A stretch of DNA of 64,000 bases from an uncultured Parabacteroides sp. (GCF_905196875.1 NZ_CAJJWO010000008.1:61959-125958); one strand, 5' to 3'. Counted from the stretch's first letter, positions 41,983-51,010 are shown. The notes: generated from the letters alone by a model not told the origin. Program-made: numbers and translations.

Positions 41983-43239
41983 ATGATTAGCAATCTTATT
42001 AACCGGATGAAGCAGGCTGTTCAATATTTTTTGTCTGCTGCCAATAGTTCTTTATTGAAAAAGAGACAGCGTGTAGATACGTGTTCGCCCAAATCCCGCT
42101 GGATCGTGGGGATGACAAATGACTTGCGTCGTTTTCTGAATGAACGTTTTGACTTTCGTTACAATCTTCTGGACGGTACGACGGAATACAGGGGAAAAGG
42201 TGCTGTTGGACAGCCTTTCCTTCCTGTGGACGAACGGGCGATTAACGGAATGATCGTGGATGCGCGTCTGAAAGGTATTTCTTTCTTCCGGGGAGATGTA
42301 CAGATGATGATTCTCTCCGATAAAGTACAGTCGTACAATCCTTTCCGTTTGTATATGGATGAATTGCCGGAATGGGATGGAGTGGATCGGGTAACGCCTT
42401 TGCTGCTCCGTGTCTCTGCTGAAGAGATATGGTTGAAAGGGGGACGTTGCTGGCTCAGGGCAATGGTTTCGCAGTGGATGGGATGTGAGCGGTCGCATGC
42501 CAATGTATTGACACCTGTTCTGATCAGTGCGGTACAGGGCTATGGAAAAAGTACTTTTTGCCGGCAGTTGCTTCCTGATACATTGAAGAATTACTACCTG
42601 GATAGCTTGCCATTGACGTCCGGTGCTAATCCGGAACGTAAACTGGTTAATGCGGGACTCATTAATCTGGACGAGTTCGACCGTATTGGAGAGAAGCAAC
42701 AAGCAAGTTTGAAAAATCTGTTGCAGATGCTCTCTATTCCTATCTACCGGGGAAAACGATTGGGGTGGGTGAACGAAGCGCGTCTGGCCTCCTTTATCGG
42801 TACAACTAATTCCCGCCAGTTCCTGACCGATGCAACAGGAAGCCGTCGTTTCCTTTGTGTAGAGGTAGATTCTCCTATTTCCACTGAACCGATAGAGTAT
42901 GAACAGTTATATGCGCAACTCAAATCGGAGTATCTGGAAGGAGAACCTGATTTTCTTACCTCAGAAGAAGAAGCCCTTTTACAACGGCAAAATAAACGGT
43001 ATTATTGTCAGTCGCCTTTGGAAGATGTATTCCGTACTTGTTTCCATCAGCCTTCGCCAGGCGAGAAAGGCCATTGGATGACAGCTTCGGAGATATTTGC
43101 TTTTATGCATCGTTTCAATCCGTCCGCTTTACGGGGAATAACGGCGAAGCAACTGAGCTTTAAGCTCTCAGGAATGGGATTTGTGCCCAAGCATCGGGCA
43201 TATGGAAATTGCTATTTTGTGGTGCCGGTGCGGGTTTGA
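41983..43239 (+). CDS. VapE-like / DUF3874 replication ATPase
   Basis: 418 residues. N-terminal region about 40-140 with WDGVDR (near 131), typical of the VapE (virulence-associated E) family. A P-loop ATPase core follows, with Walker A GYGKST near 186 and Walker B LINLDEFD near 226, and SIPIYRG near 250. A C-terminal DUF3874-like winged part (about 330-418; MTASEIFAFMHRF) completes it. Such proteins are primase/helicase-type ATPases of plasmids, phages and transposons. No primase domain is present. It is divergent from the HU-HIG gene and faces the 23-bp repeats, so it may be a replication or control protein of an old replicon. Confidence 0.75.
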   Translation: MISNLINRMKQAVQYFLSAANSSLLKKRQRVDTCSPKSRWIVGMTNDLRRFLNERFDFRYNLLDGTTEYRGKGAVGQPFLPVDERAINGMIVDARLKGISFFRGDVQMMILSDKVQSYNPFRLYMDELPEWDGVDRVTPLLLRVSAEEIWLKGGRCWLRAMVSQWMGCERSHANVLTPVLISAVQGYGKSTFCRQLLPDTLKNYYLDSLPLTSGANPERKLVNAGLINLDEFDRIGEKQQASLKNLLQMLSIPIYRGKRLGWVNEARLASFIGTTNSRQFLTDATGSRRFLCVEVDSPISTEPIEYEQLYAQLKSEYLEGEPDFLTSEEEALLQRQNKRYYCQSPLEDVFRTCFHQPSPGEKGHWMTASEIFAFMHRFNPSALRGITAKQLSFKLSGMGFVPKHRAYGNCYFVVPVRV

Positions 43240-43254
43240 AGAAATAGATAATGC

Positions 43255-43294
43255 ACTGAAGTTCCTTTTGTCCTGAAATGGGTGGAACTTCAGT
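43255..43294 (+). terminator. Stem-loop after the VapE-like gene
   Basis: 11-bp perfect stem ACTGAAGTTCC (43255-43265) with GGAACTTCAGT (43284-43294), 18-nt loop, followed by GTATTTAAC. The T-tract is weak, so termination is possible but not certain. Confidence 0.5.
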
Positions 43295-43407
43295 GTATTT
43301 AACAGGTTTGTAGTTGTTTATTGTTGAAAAGTGATTTGTCTTACTCTACATCCAGATTAGAAAGAAAGGAGTGAAGGAAGAACGCGAGCTGCAGTTTATT
43401 ATGATTA

Positions 43408-43788
43408 CTATTTCCCAGGTGCATCCTTGTCATTCCATCGGGCTTTACGTTGGATTTGGGGCATGACGAATAGGATACGGTCAATAAATCCATTGCTCGA
43501 ACGGTCGTCTTTGGCTAAATCATTGAGGATGTTTTTCTGGATCGTACCAATCACCGGAATAAACGGACGGGTGATAAAGACGGAGCTTTTAGCATTCTTA
43601 CGGTCGGAAATAACAGGCTTGCAACTGAACACCGATAGCCAAAATTGCTCTTCCGAACCATTGTTATAGCGATTGAAGTTCTTGAACCGTGCCGAAATCT
43701 CATCCGACCATAGGCAAAGCCCACGTCTGTTCTGTGCATGGATATAACTCACTCGGTCGGCCGACCAATGCAACAAACAAAATGGCAC
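43408..43788 (-). pseudogene. Fragment of a DUF3987-type mobile-element protein
   Basis: 126-residue open frame whose sequence (RGLCLWSDEISARFKNFNRY, EEQFWLSVFS, GTIQKNILNDLA, NGFIDRILFVMPQ) matches the middle of DUF3987 primase/helicase-like proteins of mobilizable transposons. Both ends are missing: the N-terminal P-loop part is gone and the protein stops after WNDKDAPGK. The gene is therefore a truncated remnant. It lies 134 nt from hipA and marks the inner part of the decayed element. Confidence 0.7.
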
Positions 43789-43921
43789 TCTCCACCCAAC
43801 CTTGTTTTATTTGGATGAGATGCGTATTTCCAAATTGTTTGTGTAATTGGCCGCATTTGGTGTTGATATGGCTGCGTTTGTCTTCACTATAAGATAAATA
43901 ACTCTCTATTTTACGAAGGAA

Positions 43922-45187
43922 TTAGATGTATTCTTTCATTCGACTATTAAAGGTATTCCCGAATAATTCCATTTCGCTGTTCGCTATTCCTAATTTAGTA
44001 GCCAATGCTTTCCAGTCTTTAACTGCTATTACCACTTCTGAGATAATCTTTGTGGCTACGTCTTGAGGTAGCATATAGGCTTCACAAGCATCTGATAGAA
44101 TTGCTAAGTCTGCTTGGTTGGAAGAGTTGGAAACAAGTAGACTCTGATATTCGTTTAGCGTTGGATTCATATCGTAGGCAGGGGAGAGCGTCCAACCTTT
44201 AGCAGTGAGTAGAAACCCGTGGTTGCGGAAGTGGTCGTCCGAGTTCCCGATGCAAATATTAAAAGCTACACGGCGGTATAGCTCTTGAAGATTCTTGTTT
44301 ACCTCCGTACAATTTTGAAGTATGAAATCTACCATATCCAAGTACCCGTTTCCGGTGCTTGCGTTGGCTCCATCCGAAAGTCCGAGCAATGTCATAGCAG
44401 AGGCAAAATGTATTCGCTTGCCGTCATCGGTTCTGTCAAAGCGACGTGATAAGAGTGTGTGATACCTATCGCTTGTGGAAATTACCTGTGTAGATGCAGC
44501 ATTAATTCCTGCTTTCTTAGCCAAAAGGTGGCAGAAGTGTTCCCAAAGTCCTGCGTTGTAATCATCTTTGCGAGAAGGGAATTTGGCTACATACAACACT
44601 TTGTCGGCGTCAACTACGCTGGCTTTTGGTCTCGCTCCACCCAATGAGGAGCCCGGTTGTACTAATTGAGTAAGCCACTTTTTATCGGGTAGTTTGTTTT
44701 CCTCTTCGCTTTTTTCAATCTCTCCGCTGGCATGAATCAATTCACGGACATTGGTTAGTGGTGGGATGCGTAGGGTGTTGCTTGAGTTGATAAAGTCTCC
44801 ATCGGGTGTCTCTTTGAAGCGAAATCCACCCATGCGAGATGAATCATCAATTCCCAGCAGATAATCAAATGAAGATAAGCGACGGACAGGACGTTTCTCT
44901 TCGGTAGCCAAGATTTGCTCTCTGCGGTTGAGTAAAGTACGTCCCCAACGGTCAGGCAAGGCATCGGAGAAACATCCGAAAATATCTTTTTCGGGCTGTG
45001 TGTATTGCTGTCCCGGATAATTATTCAAATCATCACTCAGAAACAGATTGCCATATTTCTTGAGCCAATTATCATTGTACTTAAAGCCGTAACTATCTGA
45101 GCCACGAAGCGATTCATAGCTTAGTTCTCCGATGAATTCAATATCTTTTAGCCAATCAAAGTCGGCATATACCAATATTTTTTTCAT
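43922..45187 (-). CDS. hipA: HipA-type toxin (serine/threonine kinase)
   Basis: 421 residues, similar to the usual HipA length of about 440. An N-terminal HipA_N region (about 1-110) precedes the kinase-like core. The core has GARPKASVV in the P-loop area near 185, a putative catalytic-loop motif NSDDHFRNHGFL near 315 and LSPAYDMNPT near 335 for the metal-binding Asp. HipA kinases phosphorylate GltX (glutamyl-tRNA synthetase) in E. coli and cause dormancy; the target in this lineage is untested. All motif residues I can check are intact. It follows the antitoxin gene by 3 nt. Confidence 0.88.
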   Translation of the reverse strand: MKKILVYADFDWLKDIEFIGELSYESLRGSDSYGFKYNDNWLKKYGNLFLSDDLNNYPGQQYTQPEKDIFGCFSDALPDRWGRTLLNRREQILATEEKRPVRRLSSFDYLLGIDDSSRMGGFRFKETPDGDFINSSNTLRIPPLTNVRELIHASGEIEKSEEENKLPDKKWLTQLVQPGSSLGGARPKASVVDADKVLYVAKFPSRKDDYNAGLWEHFCHLLAKKAGINAASTQVISTSDRYHTLLSRRFDRTDDGKRIHFASAMTLLGLSDGANASTGNGYLDMVDFILQNCTEVNKNLQELYRRVAFNICIGNSDDHFRNHGFLLTAKGWTLSPAYDMNPTLNEYQSLLVSNSSNQADLAILSDACEAYMLPQDVATKIISEVVIAVKDWKALATKLGIANSEMELFGNTFNSRMKEYI

Positions 45188-45190
45188 TGT

Positions 45191-45511
45191 TTATTCCTTT
45201 TTAGATGCACGTTCACGGTTCTTTAAGGTCAAATCTTGTAACGATTTCCCCAGTTTATCTTCTTTGGCAAGCCAGAGAATATCTTCATCCAATTGTAGGG
45301 CGTAAAGCACACGAAGATAGATACCTATGGCAACAGTAGGCACACCCTTTTCGATGCGTGATACCGTCAGGGGCGAGCAGGTAGCTCGTTCTGCCACTTG
45401 TGCTACACTTAGATTCCGACGTAGGCGGGCCAATTTTATTTGTTCGCCTACAATCTCCATCCGTTGTTCTAATTTTCGAGGAAGCTTAGTTCCCATAGTA
45501 TTTTTTGCCAT
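45191..45511 (-). CDS. hipB: HipB-like antitoxin (XRE DNA-binding protein)
   Basis: 106 residues. An XRE-type helix-turn-helix lies at about 20-75 (LARLRRNLSVAQVAERATCSPLTVSRIEKG), with a basic, probably disordered C-terminus (KSLQDLTLKNRERASKKE). It would neutralise HipA and repress its own promoter. The gene is directly upstream of hipA, and its start is preceded by a strong inverted repeat. Confidence 0.85.
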   Translation of the reverse strand: MAKNTMGTKLPRKLEQRMEIVGEQIKLARLRRNLSVAQVAERATCSPLTVSRIEKGVPTVAIGIYLRVLYALQLDEDILWLAKEDKLGKSLQDLTLKNRERASKKE

Positions 45512-45517
45512 AGCTAT

Positions 45518-45571
45518 AACCTATCATATAATATGCAAATATAATGCTATTTGTTTATTATATGATAGGTT
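45518..45571 (-). promoter_or_regulatory. Operator candidate of hipBA: 16-bp inverted repeat around a -7 element
   Basis: AACCTATCATATAATA (45518-45533) and its exact reverse complement (45556-45571) flank a 22-nt spacer. The spacer holds CAAATATA at 45536-45543, the minus-strand -7 box TATATTTG. Such an arrangement would allow HipB binding to block transcription. The right arm overlaps the 3' end of the truncated integrase gene. Confidence 0.65.
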
Positions 45572-46334
45572 GATGAATTATATTTTTATTCAGCGAGATC
45601 TTATTTGCCGATTCTCGTTTCTTTTCATTGATCAGCTCCGCATATATTTGCGTGGTCGACACGTTGCGGTGGGTGAACATCTTGCTGACCGTATATATAT
45701 CTGTCCCTACGGCAATTTGGAGGGTTGCATAGCTATGTCTAAAACAATGGAATGTAATGTGTTTCTGAATCTTAGCTTGTTTGAGCCAGTTTTTCAGAGG
45801 GTAATTTATCATGCTTCGACTAAACCCTTTGAATACTTTACCTATGCCTACTTCTCCGCATAGTTCAAACGCTTCGTGGCTAATGGGGAGTGTGGCTTCG
45901 GTTTTGGTCTTTTGGGTACGGATACGAATGCAATAGCCTTGATCGGGAGCAATGCCGAAATCCGACCATTGCAGGTTCATTATGTCGCTGATACGAAGTC
46001 CTGTAAGGCAGGAGAACAGAGAAGCCGCTTTGAGAACGGGAATGTCGCAAGGAGTGGCGGCCAATTGCTTTACTTCGTCCAATGTCAAATACTCCTTCTT
46101 TACGTCCTCATAATCAATCTTTTCTAAGAAATCGTTGATGTTCTCACGAATCATCTTATCCCGATAAGCTATTTTTAGTAACCCTCTGAAAGTTGAGTAG
46201 TAGCCTGTGGCGGAGTTCAGTGAAACTTTGTGTTGCGTATGTTTTAGCTGCTTGGCGTTCAGTAAGTAAGCTCGGAAGCGTTTGCACAGATCCACATTCA
46301 CCTCTCCAAAGGTACATTTGCAACAGTTGGTCAA
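45558..46334 (-). pseudogene. Tyrosine recombinase, N-terminally truncated
   Basis: 258-residue frame with the SAM-like core-binding part (about 10-80) and the whole catalytic domain. Catalytic Arg is in LTGLRISDI near 110, HxxR in HCFRHSYAT near 195, His in MFTHRNVSTT near 218 and Tyr in TQIYAEL near 228. About 100 N-terminal residues (arm-binding domain) are missing and the frame joins the excisionase-like gene out of phase. It is therefore probably unable to integrate. It resembles integrases of Bacteroides mobilizable transposons. Confidence 0.75.
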
Positions 46335-46861
46335 GCTCCGGTCGAGAGATTTTGACGTTTTTGCCGACCTTCACACGGGGGATGTTGTGCTTCTTGGCCA
46401 CAACGAAAATCCACGAATCAACCACATTATATTTCTCTTTGACTTCGGCTGTGGTATAGAACTCGGTGATAGTGGTACGCTCTTTAGGCTGTATGCGGAA
46501 CTCTGTCGGATGATTGAAAAGCTCATCAATATCTTCTTTACGCAGTAAATATTTGCATCCCAACCGCGAAGCTTTCAGCTCGCCATTCTTCAAGTAACTG
46601 TATAAGGTCGGACGAGTTACATCCAAATAGACCGCTGCTTCTGTGATTGTGAGAAACGGTTTCTTCTTGACCTTTTCAATGGGTTTTTCGAGTACGATCT
46701 TTTCAGTAAACAGATTGTTTGTCTTGATTACTTCGTCTCGCTTTTTCTTTTTGTACAGCGCATTTGCACACCTGTGCGAACAGCATGTAGTTGTAGTCTT
46801 ATGGGCGAAATTCAGTACCACACCAGCTATAAATCTTCTTAATGTCAATATTACTACTCAT
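46311..46861 (-). pseudogene. Excisionase-like helix-turn-helix gene, frameshifted and fused out of frame to the integrase
   Basis: The likely start is ATG 46861 (MSSNIDIKKIYSWCGTEF), where the first frame stops at 46799 after a WCG zinc-type motif. The matching continuation (TTTTCCSHRCANALYKKKKRD) lies in another frame, so a frameshift occurred near 46805. Two MerR-like helix-turn-helix blocks follow (ITEAAVYLDVTRPTLYSYLK and TAEVKEKYNVVDSWI…RPELDQLLQ). The frame then runs out of phase into integrase coding DNA to 46156. The gene would control excision in an intact element. Confidence 0.65.
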
Positions 46862-46890
46862 TTTGATTTGTATTAATTCTCTGTTATTTC

Positions 46891-46930
46891 TGTAAAATCC
46901 CGTAAAACCGTGTAAAATGGCGTAAAGTTT
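46891..46930. repeat. Four 10-bp direct repeats upstream of the excisionase-like gene
   Basis: Decamers tGTAAAATCC, cGTAAAACCG, tGTAAAATGG, cGTAAAGTTT occur back to back at 46891, 46901, 46911 and 46921. The spacing is exactly one DNA turn. They lie about 30 nt upstream of ATG 46861 in the otherwise gene-free stretch to 47111. Confidence 0.7.
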
Positions 46931-47037
46931 CTCTATCACCTTTCCAATTAGTTTTCGGTTGCCAACCACCGAGACCCAAATACGGTACAAAAATGAGCAG
47001 AAAATGCACTATTAACGATCAACATCAATAGTTAGCG

Positions 47038-47068
47038 CAAAAAGAAAGGCATTGAGAATCAATGCCTT
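47038..47068 (-). terminator. Terminator of mnmE
   Basis: 10-bp stem (47046-47055 with 47059-47068), GAA loop. On the minus strand it is followed by TTCTTTTTG. It lies 44 nt downstream of the mnmE stop. Confidence 0.8.
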
Positions 47069-47111
47069 ATTAATCAATAGTAATCTATGCTAATCGCCCC
47101 CTAATCACCAA

Positions 47112-48506
47112 TTACTTCCCGATGCAAAACTTCCCAAAAATATTCCCCAATATCTCATCATTACTAATCTGTCCTGTAATCTCGCCCAGATAATGCATGC
47201 ACTCTCTGATATCCTGGCTCAGGAAATCTCCCGAAATATTCATTTCCAGTCCATTAATTACACGGAGTATAGCTTCATGGGCTTTTGTCAGGGCCTCGTA
47301 ATGGCGGACGTTGGTGACGATGACATCGTTCTGTGAGACTTCCGGCAGGGCGGCAGCCTGGATAAGATGCTGTTTGAGTATTTCTGTATTTGCTTGCTGT
47401 TTAGCTGAAATATATAGGCGATCGGCAGGAATGTCGCTCAATAATTGTTGCTTGAGTTCCAATTCGTTCGGAGAGAGTAAATCGGATTTGTTGAATACAA
47501 GAATCACTTTTTTACCTTCAGCCTGCGGAAGGATCGTTTGTGCCAATTCTTCAATTTGTTCGGCTGGAGTGTTCAGGTCGATCACCCAAAGGACGATAGA
47601 AGCCTGGCGGAGTTTTTGGAAAGTACGTTCGATACCCAGGCTTTCGATCGTATCATTGGTTTCTCGGATACCTGCCGTGTCGATGAAACGGAAGGTGATG
47701 CCTGATAGATTGATCGTGTCTTCTATCACATCGCGGGTGGTTCCGTGGATGTCGGAAACGATGGCGCGTTCTTCACCGACCAACAGGTTGAGTAAAGTGG
47801 ACTTACCGGCATTCGTCTCGCCGATGATGGCAACAGGGATACCGTTTTTAATGGCATTACCCACACTGAATGAATCGGCCAGTTTGTGTATCAACTGTTC
47901 GATGTTTGTTGCCAGCTGCTTTAGATTGGTACGGTCGGCAAACTCGACATCTTCTTCGCTGAAATCGAGTTCCAGTTCGATCAAAGAGGTAAAATCGAGC
48001 AGTTGGCTGCGTAGTTTGGTCAATTCATTACTGAAGCCTCCACGCATTTGATTAATAGCCAGTTTGTGCATCCCGGCGGATGTGGAAGCAATCAGGTCGG
48101 CTACAGCCTCGGCCTGGCTCAGGTCCATCTTCCCATTTAGGAAAGCACGTTGTGTATATTCGCCAGGAAGAGCGGAACGACAACCCTTTTCGATCAGTAA
48201 CTGGAGGATTTGCTGCTGGATATAAACCGAGCCGTGACAAGTGATCTCGACAGTGTCTTCTCCTGTGAATGAATGAGGAGCGCGGAAAAGAGCGACAAGT
48301 ACATCGTCGACCAGTTCTTCTCGGCGACGGATACTACCGTAACGCAAAGTATACGCTTTTTGTGTCTGAAGGTTTTTACCTTCAGTCTTTGGCACGAAAA
48401 TGGTGTCGCAGATGGCAATTGCTTCAGAGCCCGATACGCGGATAACGGCAACCCCTCCGGCTCCGGGGGCTGTCGATACGGCACAGATAGTATCCTGATT
48501 GATCAT
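47112..48506 (-). CDS. mnmE: tRNA modification GTPase MnmE
   Basis: 464 residues. It works with MnmG to place carboxymethylaminomethyl groups on wobble uridines. N-terminal folate-binding domain (about 1-120), helical domain, and inserted GTPase domain with G1 GETNAGKST near 231, G3 DTAGIRE near 276 and G4 NKSD near 342. It ends with the invariant CIGK, whose Cys is needed for activity. It lies 13 nt downstream of the DUF362 gene on the same strand. Confidence 0.95.
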   Translation of the reverse strand: MINQDTICAVSTAPGAGGVAVIRVSGSEAIAICDTIFVPKTEGKNLQTQKAYTLRYGSIRRREELVDDVLVALFRAPHSFTGEDTVEITCHGSVYIQQQILQLLIEKGCRSALPGEYTQRAFLNGKMDLSQAEAVADLIASTSAGMHKLAINQMRGGFSNELTKLRSQLLDFTSLIELELDFSEEDVEFADRTNLKQLATNIEQLIHKLADSFSVGNAIKNGIPVAIIGETNAGKSTLLNLLVGEERAIVSDIHGTTRDVIEDTINLSGITFRFIDTAGIRETNDTIESLGIERTFQKLRQASIVLWVIDLNTPAEQIEELAQTILPQAEGKKVILVFNKSDLLSPNELELKQQLLSDIPADRLYISAKQQANTEILKQHLIQAAALPEVSQNDVIVTNVRHYEALTKAHEAILRVINGLEMNISGDFLSQDIRECMHYLGEITGQISNDEILGNIFGKFCIGK

Positions 48507-48519
48507 GGTTTGAATGTCC

Positions 48520-49638
48520 TTATACAGTAATTAGTTCATATTCCTGAGTTCCTAATCCGATCTTTTCGGCATGTTCCAATCCGGCCTGCCAGTTTGTGTC
48601 GGGATGGATCAGGTGGAATTTGTCTTCACCTTCCAGATGTTCATGCGGATGTGCTTCTGCCAGTTTGTTTCCTCCTATCAACGGAGCATTTATCACCATG
48701 TCGGCACAAGCCTTGTCGAGTGCGACCGGATCGAATGAGGCTGCAATACCCAGATCGGGAACGATAGCTGCGTCATTATGGTTCCAGCAGTCGCATTCCG
48801 GAGAAACATTCATGATAAAGCTGATGTGGAAATGCGGTTTACCCAGTAATACCGCTTTGGTATACTCGGCTATCTTGTAGTTCAATCGTTCTGAAGTATC
48901 TCCATCTCCCATGACAGCGGCACTGTATTGGCAAAGAGCTACACATTGACCGCACCCGACACATTTATCATAATCGATCGTTGCTATTTTATCGGCATCC
49001 AGGTGGATTGCATCGTGAGCACAATGTTTTACGCAGATATTACAACTTTTACAACTTTCGCGGTCGACAACCGGTTGGGAAGCCGAATGCAGTTCGAGTT
49101 TACCTCCTACACTGGCACAGCCCATGCCCAGGTTCTTCATCGCACCTCCGAAGCCGGTCTGTTCATGGCCTTTGAAATGGTTCATGGTCAATATAATATC
49201 GGCATCTACGATGGCTGCACCGATCTTTGGGGCTTTGCAGTATTCACCGTTTATTTCGATTTCACGATAGTCGGTGCCTTTCAGACCATCTGCAATGATC
49301 ACATCACATTTGGCGGAGATAGGGTTGAAGCCATTCTCCATTGCACTTTCCAAGTGATCGACTGCATTGGAACGACGTCCTGAATACAGTGTATTACAAT
49401 CGGTAAGGAAAGGTTTTGCTCCCAGTGAACGGAGCAAGGTTGCCATGCGGGCGGCATAATTAGGGCGAATATAAGCCAGGTTGCCCGGTTCCCCGAAATG
49501 AATTTTTATGGCTACGAACTGGTTCTTAAAATCAATATTTGCAATGCCGGCACGTTTTACAAGCCGTTCCATCTTATCCAGCAGGTTACTGGAGGGAGTC
49601 GTACGAAGATTCGTAAAATAAACTTTCGATTTGTCCAT
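48520..49638 (-). CDS. DUF362 domain ferredoxin-like iron-sulfur protein
   Basis: 372 residues from ATG 49638. DUF362 covers about 30-190 (GEPGNLAYIRPNY, VIADGLKG, NHFKGHEQTGFGGAMKNLGMG). Two 4Fe-4S motifs follow: CKSCNICVKHC near 190 and CVGCGQCVALC near 218. A cytosolic electron-transfer protein of unsettled function. The longer frame (to 49686) adds 16 residues rich in His/Lys that do not fit the family, so the internal Met is preferred. It precedes mnmE by 13 nt. Confidence 0.85.
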   Translation of the reverse strand: MDKSKVYFTNLRTTPSSNLLDKMERLVKRAGIANIDFKNQFVAIKIHFGEPGNLAYIRPNYAARMATLLRSLGAKPFLTDCNTLYSGRRSNAVDHLESAMENGFNPISAKCDVIIADGLKGTDYREIEINGEYCKAPKIGAAIVDADIILTMNHFKGHEQTGFGGAMKNLGMGCASVGGKLELHSASQPVVDRESCKSCNICVKHCAHDAIHLDADKIATIDYDKCVGCGQCVALCQYSAAVMGDGDTSERLNYKIAEYTKAVLLGKPHFHISFIMNVSPECDCWNHNDAAIVPDLGIAASFDPVALDKACADMVINAPLIGGNKLAEAHPHEHLEGEDKFHLIHPDTNWQAGLEHAEKIGLGTQEYELITV

Positions 49639-49802
49639 TTTCTTATTGGTTTTATCATGCAAATGTACATGATTATATCCATTCAACGAGTCCTTGAAAA
49701 CATTATGTTTAAAAAAATGTTTTTTATAAAGAACATTTTCTTACTATATCCGGTCTTCCTTTTTGACATAATGTATTACATTTGTAACAAATAGTTTAGT
49801 TT

Positions 49803-50987
49803 ATGGACATATACCAATTAAACCATCAGCAATTACTGAAGGGGATAAGATGCAATTTTCAGCGATATCTTTATAAGCAGATACAGTGGGATGATCGTCT
49901 GATTGGAGTTTTTGGATCACAGGGAGTAGGGAAGACGACATTATTGCTACAACGGATCAAGTTAGCTTTCGATAATTCGGATAAAGCGTTGTACCTAAAT
50001 CTGGACAGTATCCTTTTTCAACGGGAAAAGATGATCAATGTTGCCACTCAGTTCTATAAGGCTGGGGGGACTCACCTTTTCATGGATAGCGTGCACCGTT
50101 ATCCGAACTGGATCAATGAAACGAAAAAATTACTGGAACGCTGTCCCGGGTTGCATATCGTGTTTGCATCCTCATCTTTACTTCCGATATCGAAAGTAGT
50201 GAAAGGGTTGAAAGAAGTTTCCTGTTATACACTAAATACAATGTCGTTCCGCGAATATCTATCTTATGAGTGCCTCCTGGATCTTGCCCCTATATCTTTG
50301 GATGATTTATTGGAGAACCATGCAGAGGTGTCAAGGAATGTGAATGACCAGATAGTTGTTGCACCTGTGTTCCGTAATTACCTGGAACATGGTTGTTATC
50401 CGTTCTATTGGGATGATCCTGATGCTTATCCATTTCGTTTACAGGATCGTATAAGGGATGCGATTGAAATAGATTTGCCGGCTGTCTATCCAACCGAATA
50501 TGGGGAATTGAAGGTAATCAAAGAAATGATGATGTCGATATCCGATCAGGTACCTAATGTTCCGCGTTTAGCTGAAATTGCTGCTAAGTTGAAGTTGGAT
50601 GATGCAGTGGTGAAAAAGTATTTTGATTATTTGAAGGATGCAGTATGCATACGGCATTATCAGTCTGCTGAAGGGTTTGTACAAAATCGGATTCAGAAGA
50701 CTTATCTGGGCAATACTAATTTGTTGACAGCCCTGGAGGAAGGCATGAACGATCGTTTGATTCTGGGTGAAACTTTCTTTGTCGACCAGTTATCGAATTT
50801 TGCATCCATCCGTTTGCTTAACAATAATGATTTTGTTGTAAATGATAAATATACGTTCATGGTGGGTGATCCTTTAATGGATTACGAACGTATCAGGGAT
50901 GCTGAAAATACCTTTGCTGCCATTTACGGTCAGCCTAAAAGCCAGAACAACAAGCTTCCCATCTGGTTGTTAGGGCTTTGTTATTGA
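49803..50987 (+). CDS. AAA-family ATPase of the DUF4143 type, unknown function
   Basis: 394 residues. Walker A GSQGVGKTT near residue 38 and a Walker B-like region HLFMDSVHRYPNW near 91; the usual final Asp-Glu is replaced by Asp-Ser. The FASSSLLP segment near 120 is the sensor 1 equivalent, and a winged-helix-like DUF4143 region follows (about 190-390). Such ATPases occur singly in many bacteria and no function is firmly assigned. A TACATTTG -7 element is at 49777-49784, with no good -33 box. It stands next to a nitroreductase gene. Confidence 0.75.
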   Translation: MDIYQLNHQQLLKGIRCNFQRYLYKQIQWDDRLIGVFGSQGVGKTTLLLQRIKLAFDNSDKALYLNLDSILFQREKMINVATQFYKAGGTHLFMDSVHRYPNWINETKKLLERCPGLHIVFASSSLLPISKVVKGLKEVSCYTLNTMSFREYLSYECLLDLAPISLDDLLENHAEVSRNVNDQIVVAPVFRNYLEHGCYPFYWDDPDAYPFRLQDRIRDAIEIDLPAVYPTEYGELKVIKEMMMSISDQVPNVPRLAEIAAKLKLDDAVVKKYFDYLKDAVCIRHYQSAEGFVQNRIQKTYLGNTNLLTALEEGMNDRLILGETFFVDQLSNFASIRLLNNNDFVVNDKYTFMVGDPLMDYERIRDAENTFAAIYGQPKSQNNKLPIWLLGLCY

Positions 50988-51010
50988 TTGTACGTTATAA
51001 AAAAATAGAT

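Noticed and set aside
49639..49686. Extended N-terminus of the DUF362 protein
   Set aside because: The extra 16 residues do not fit the family; ATG 49638 is favoured.
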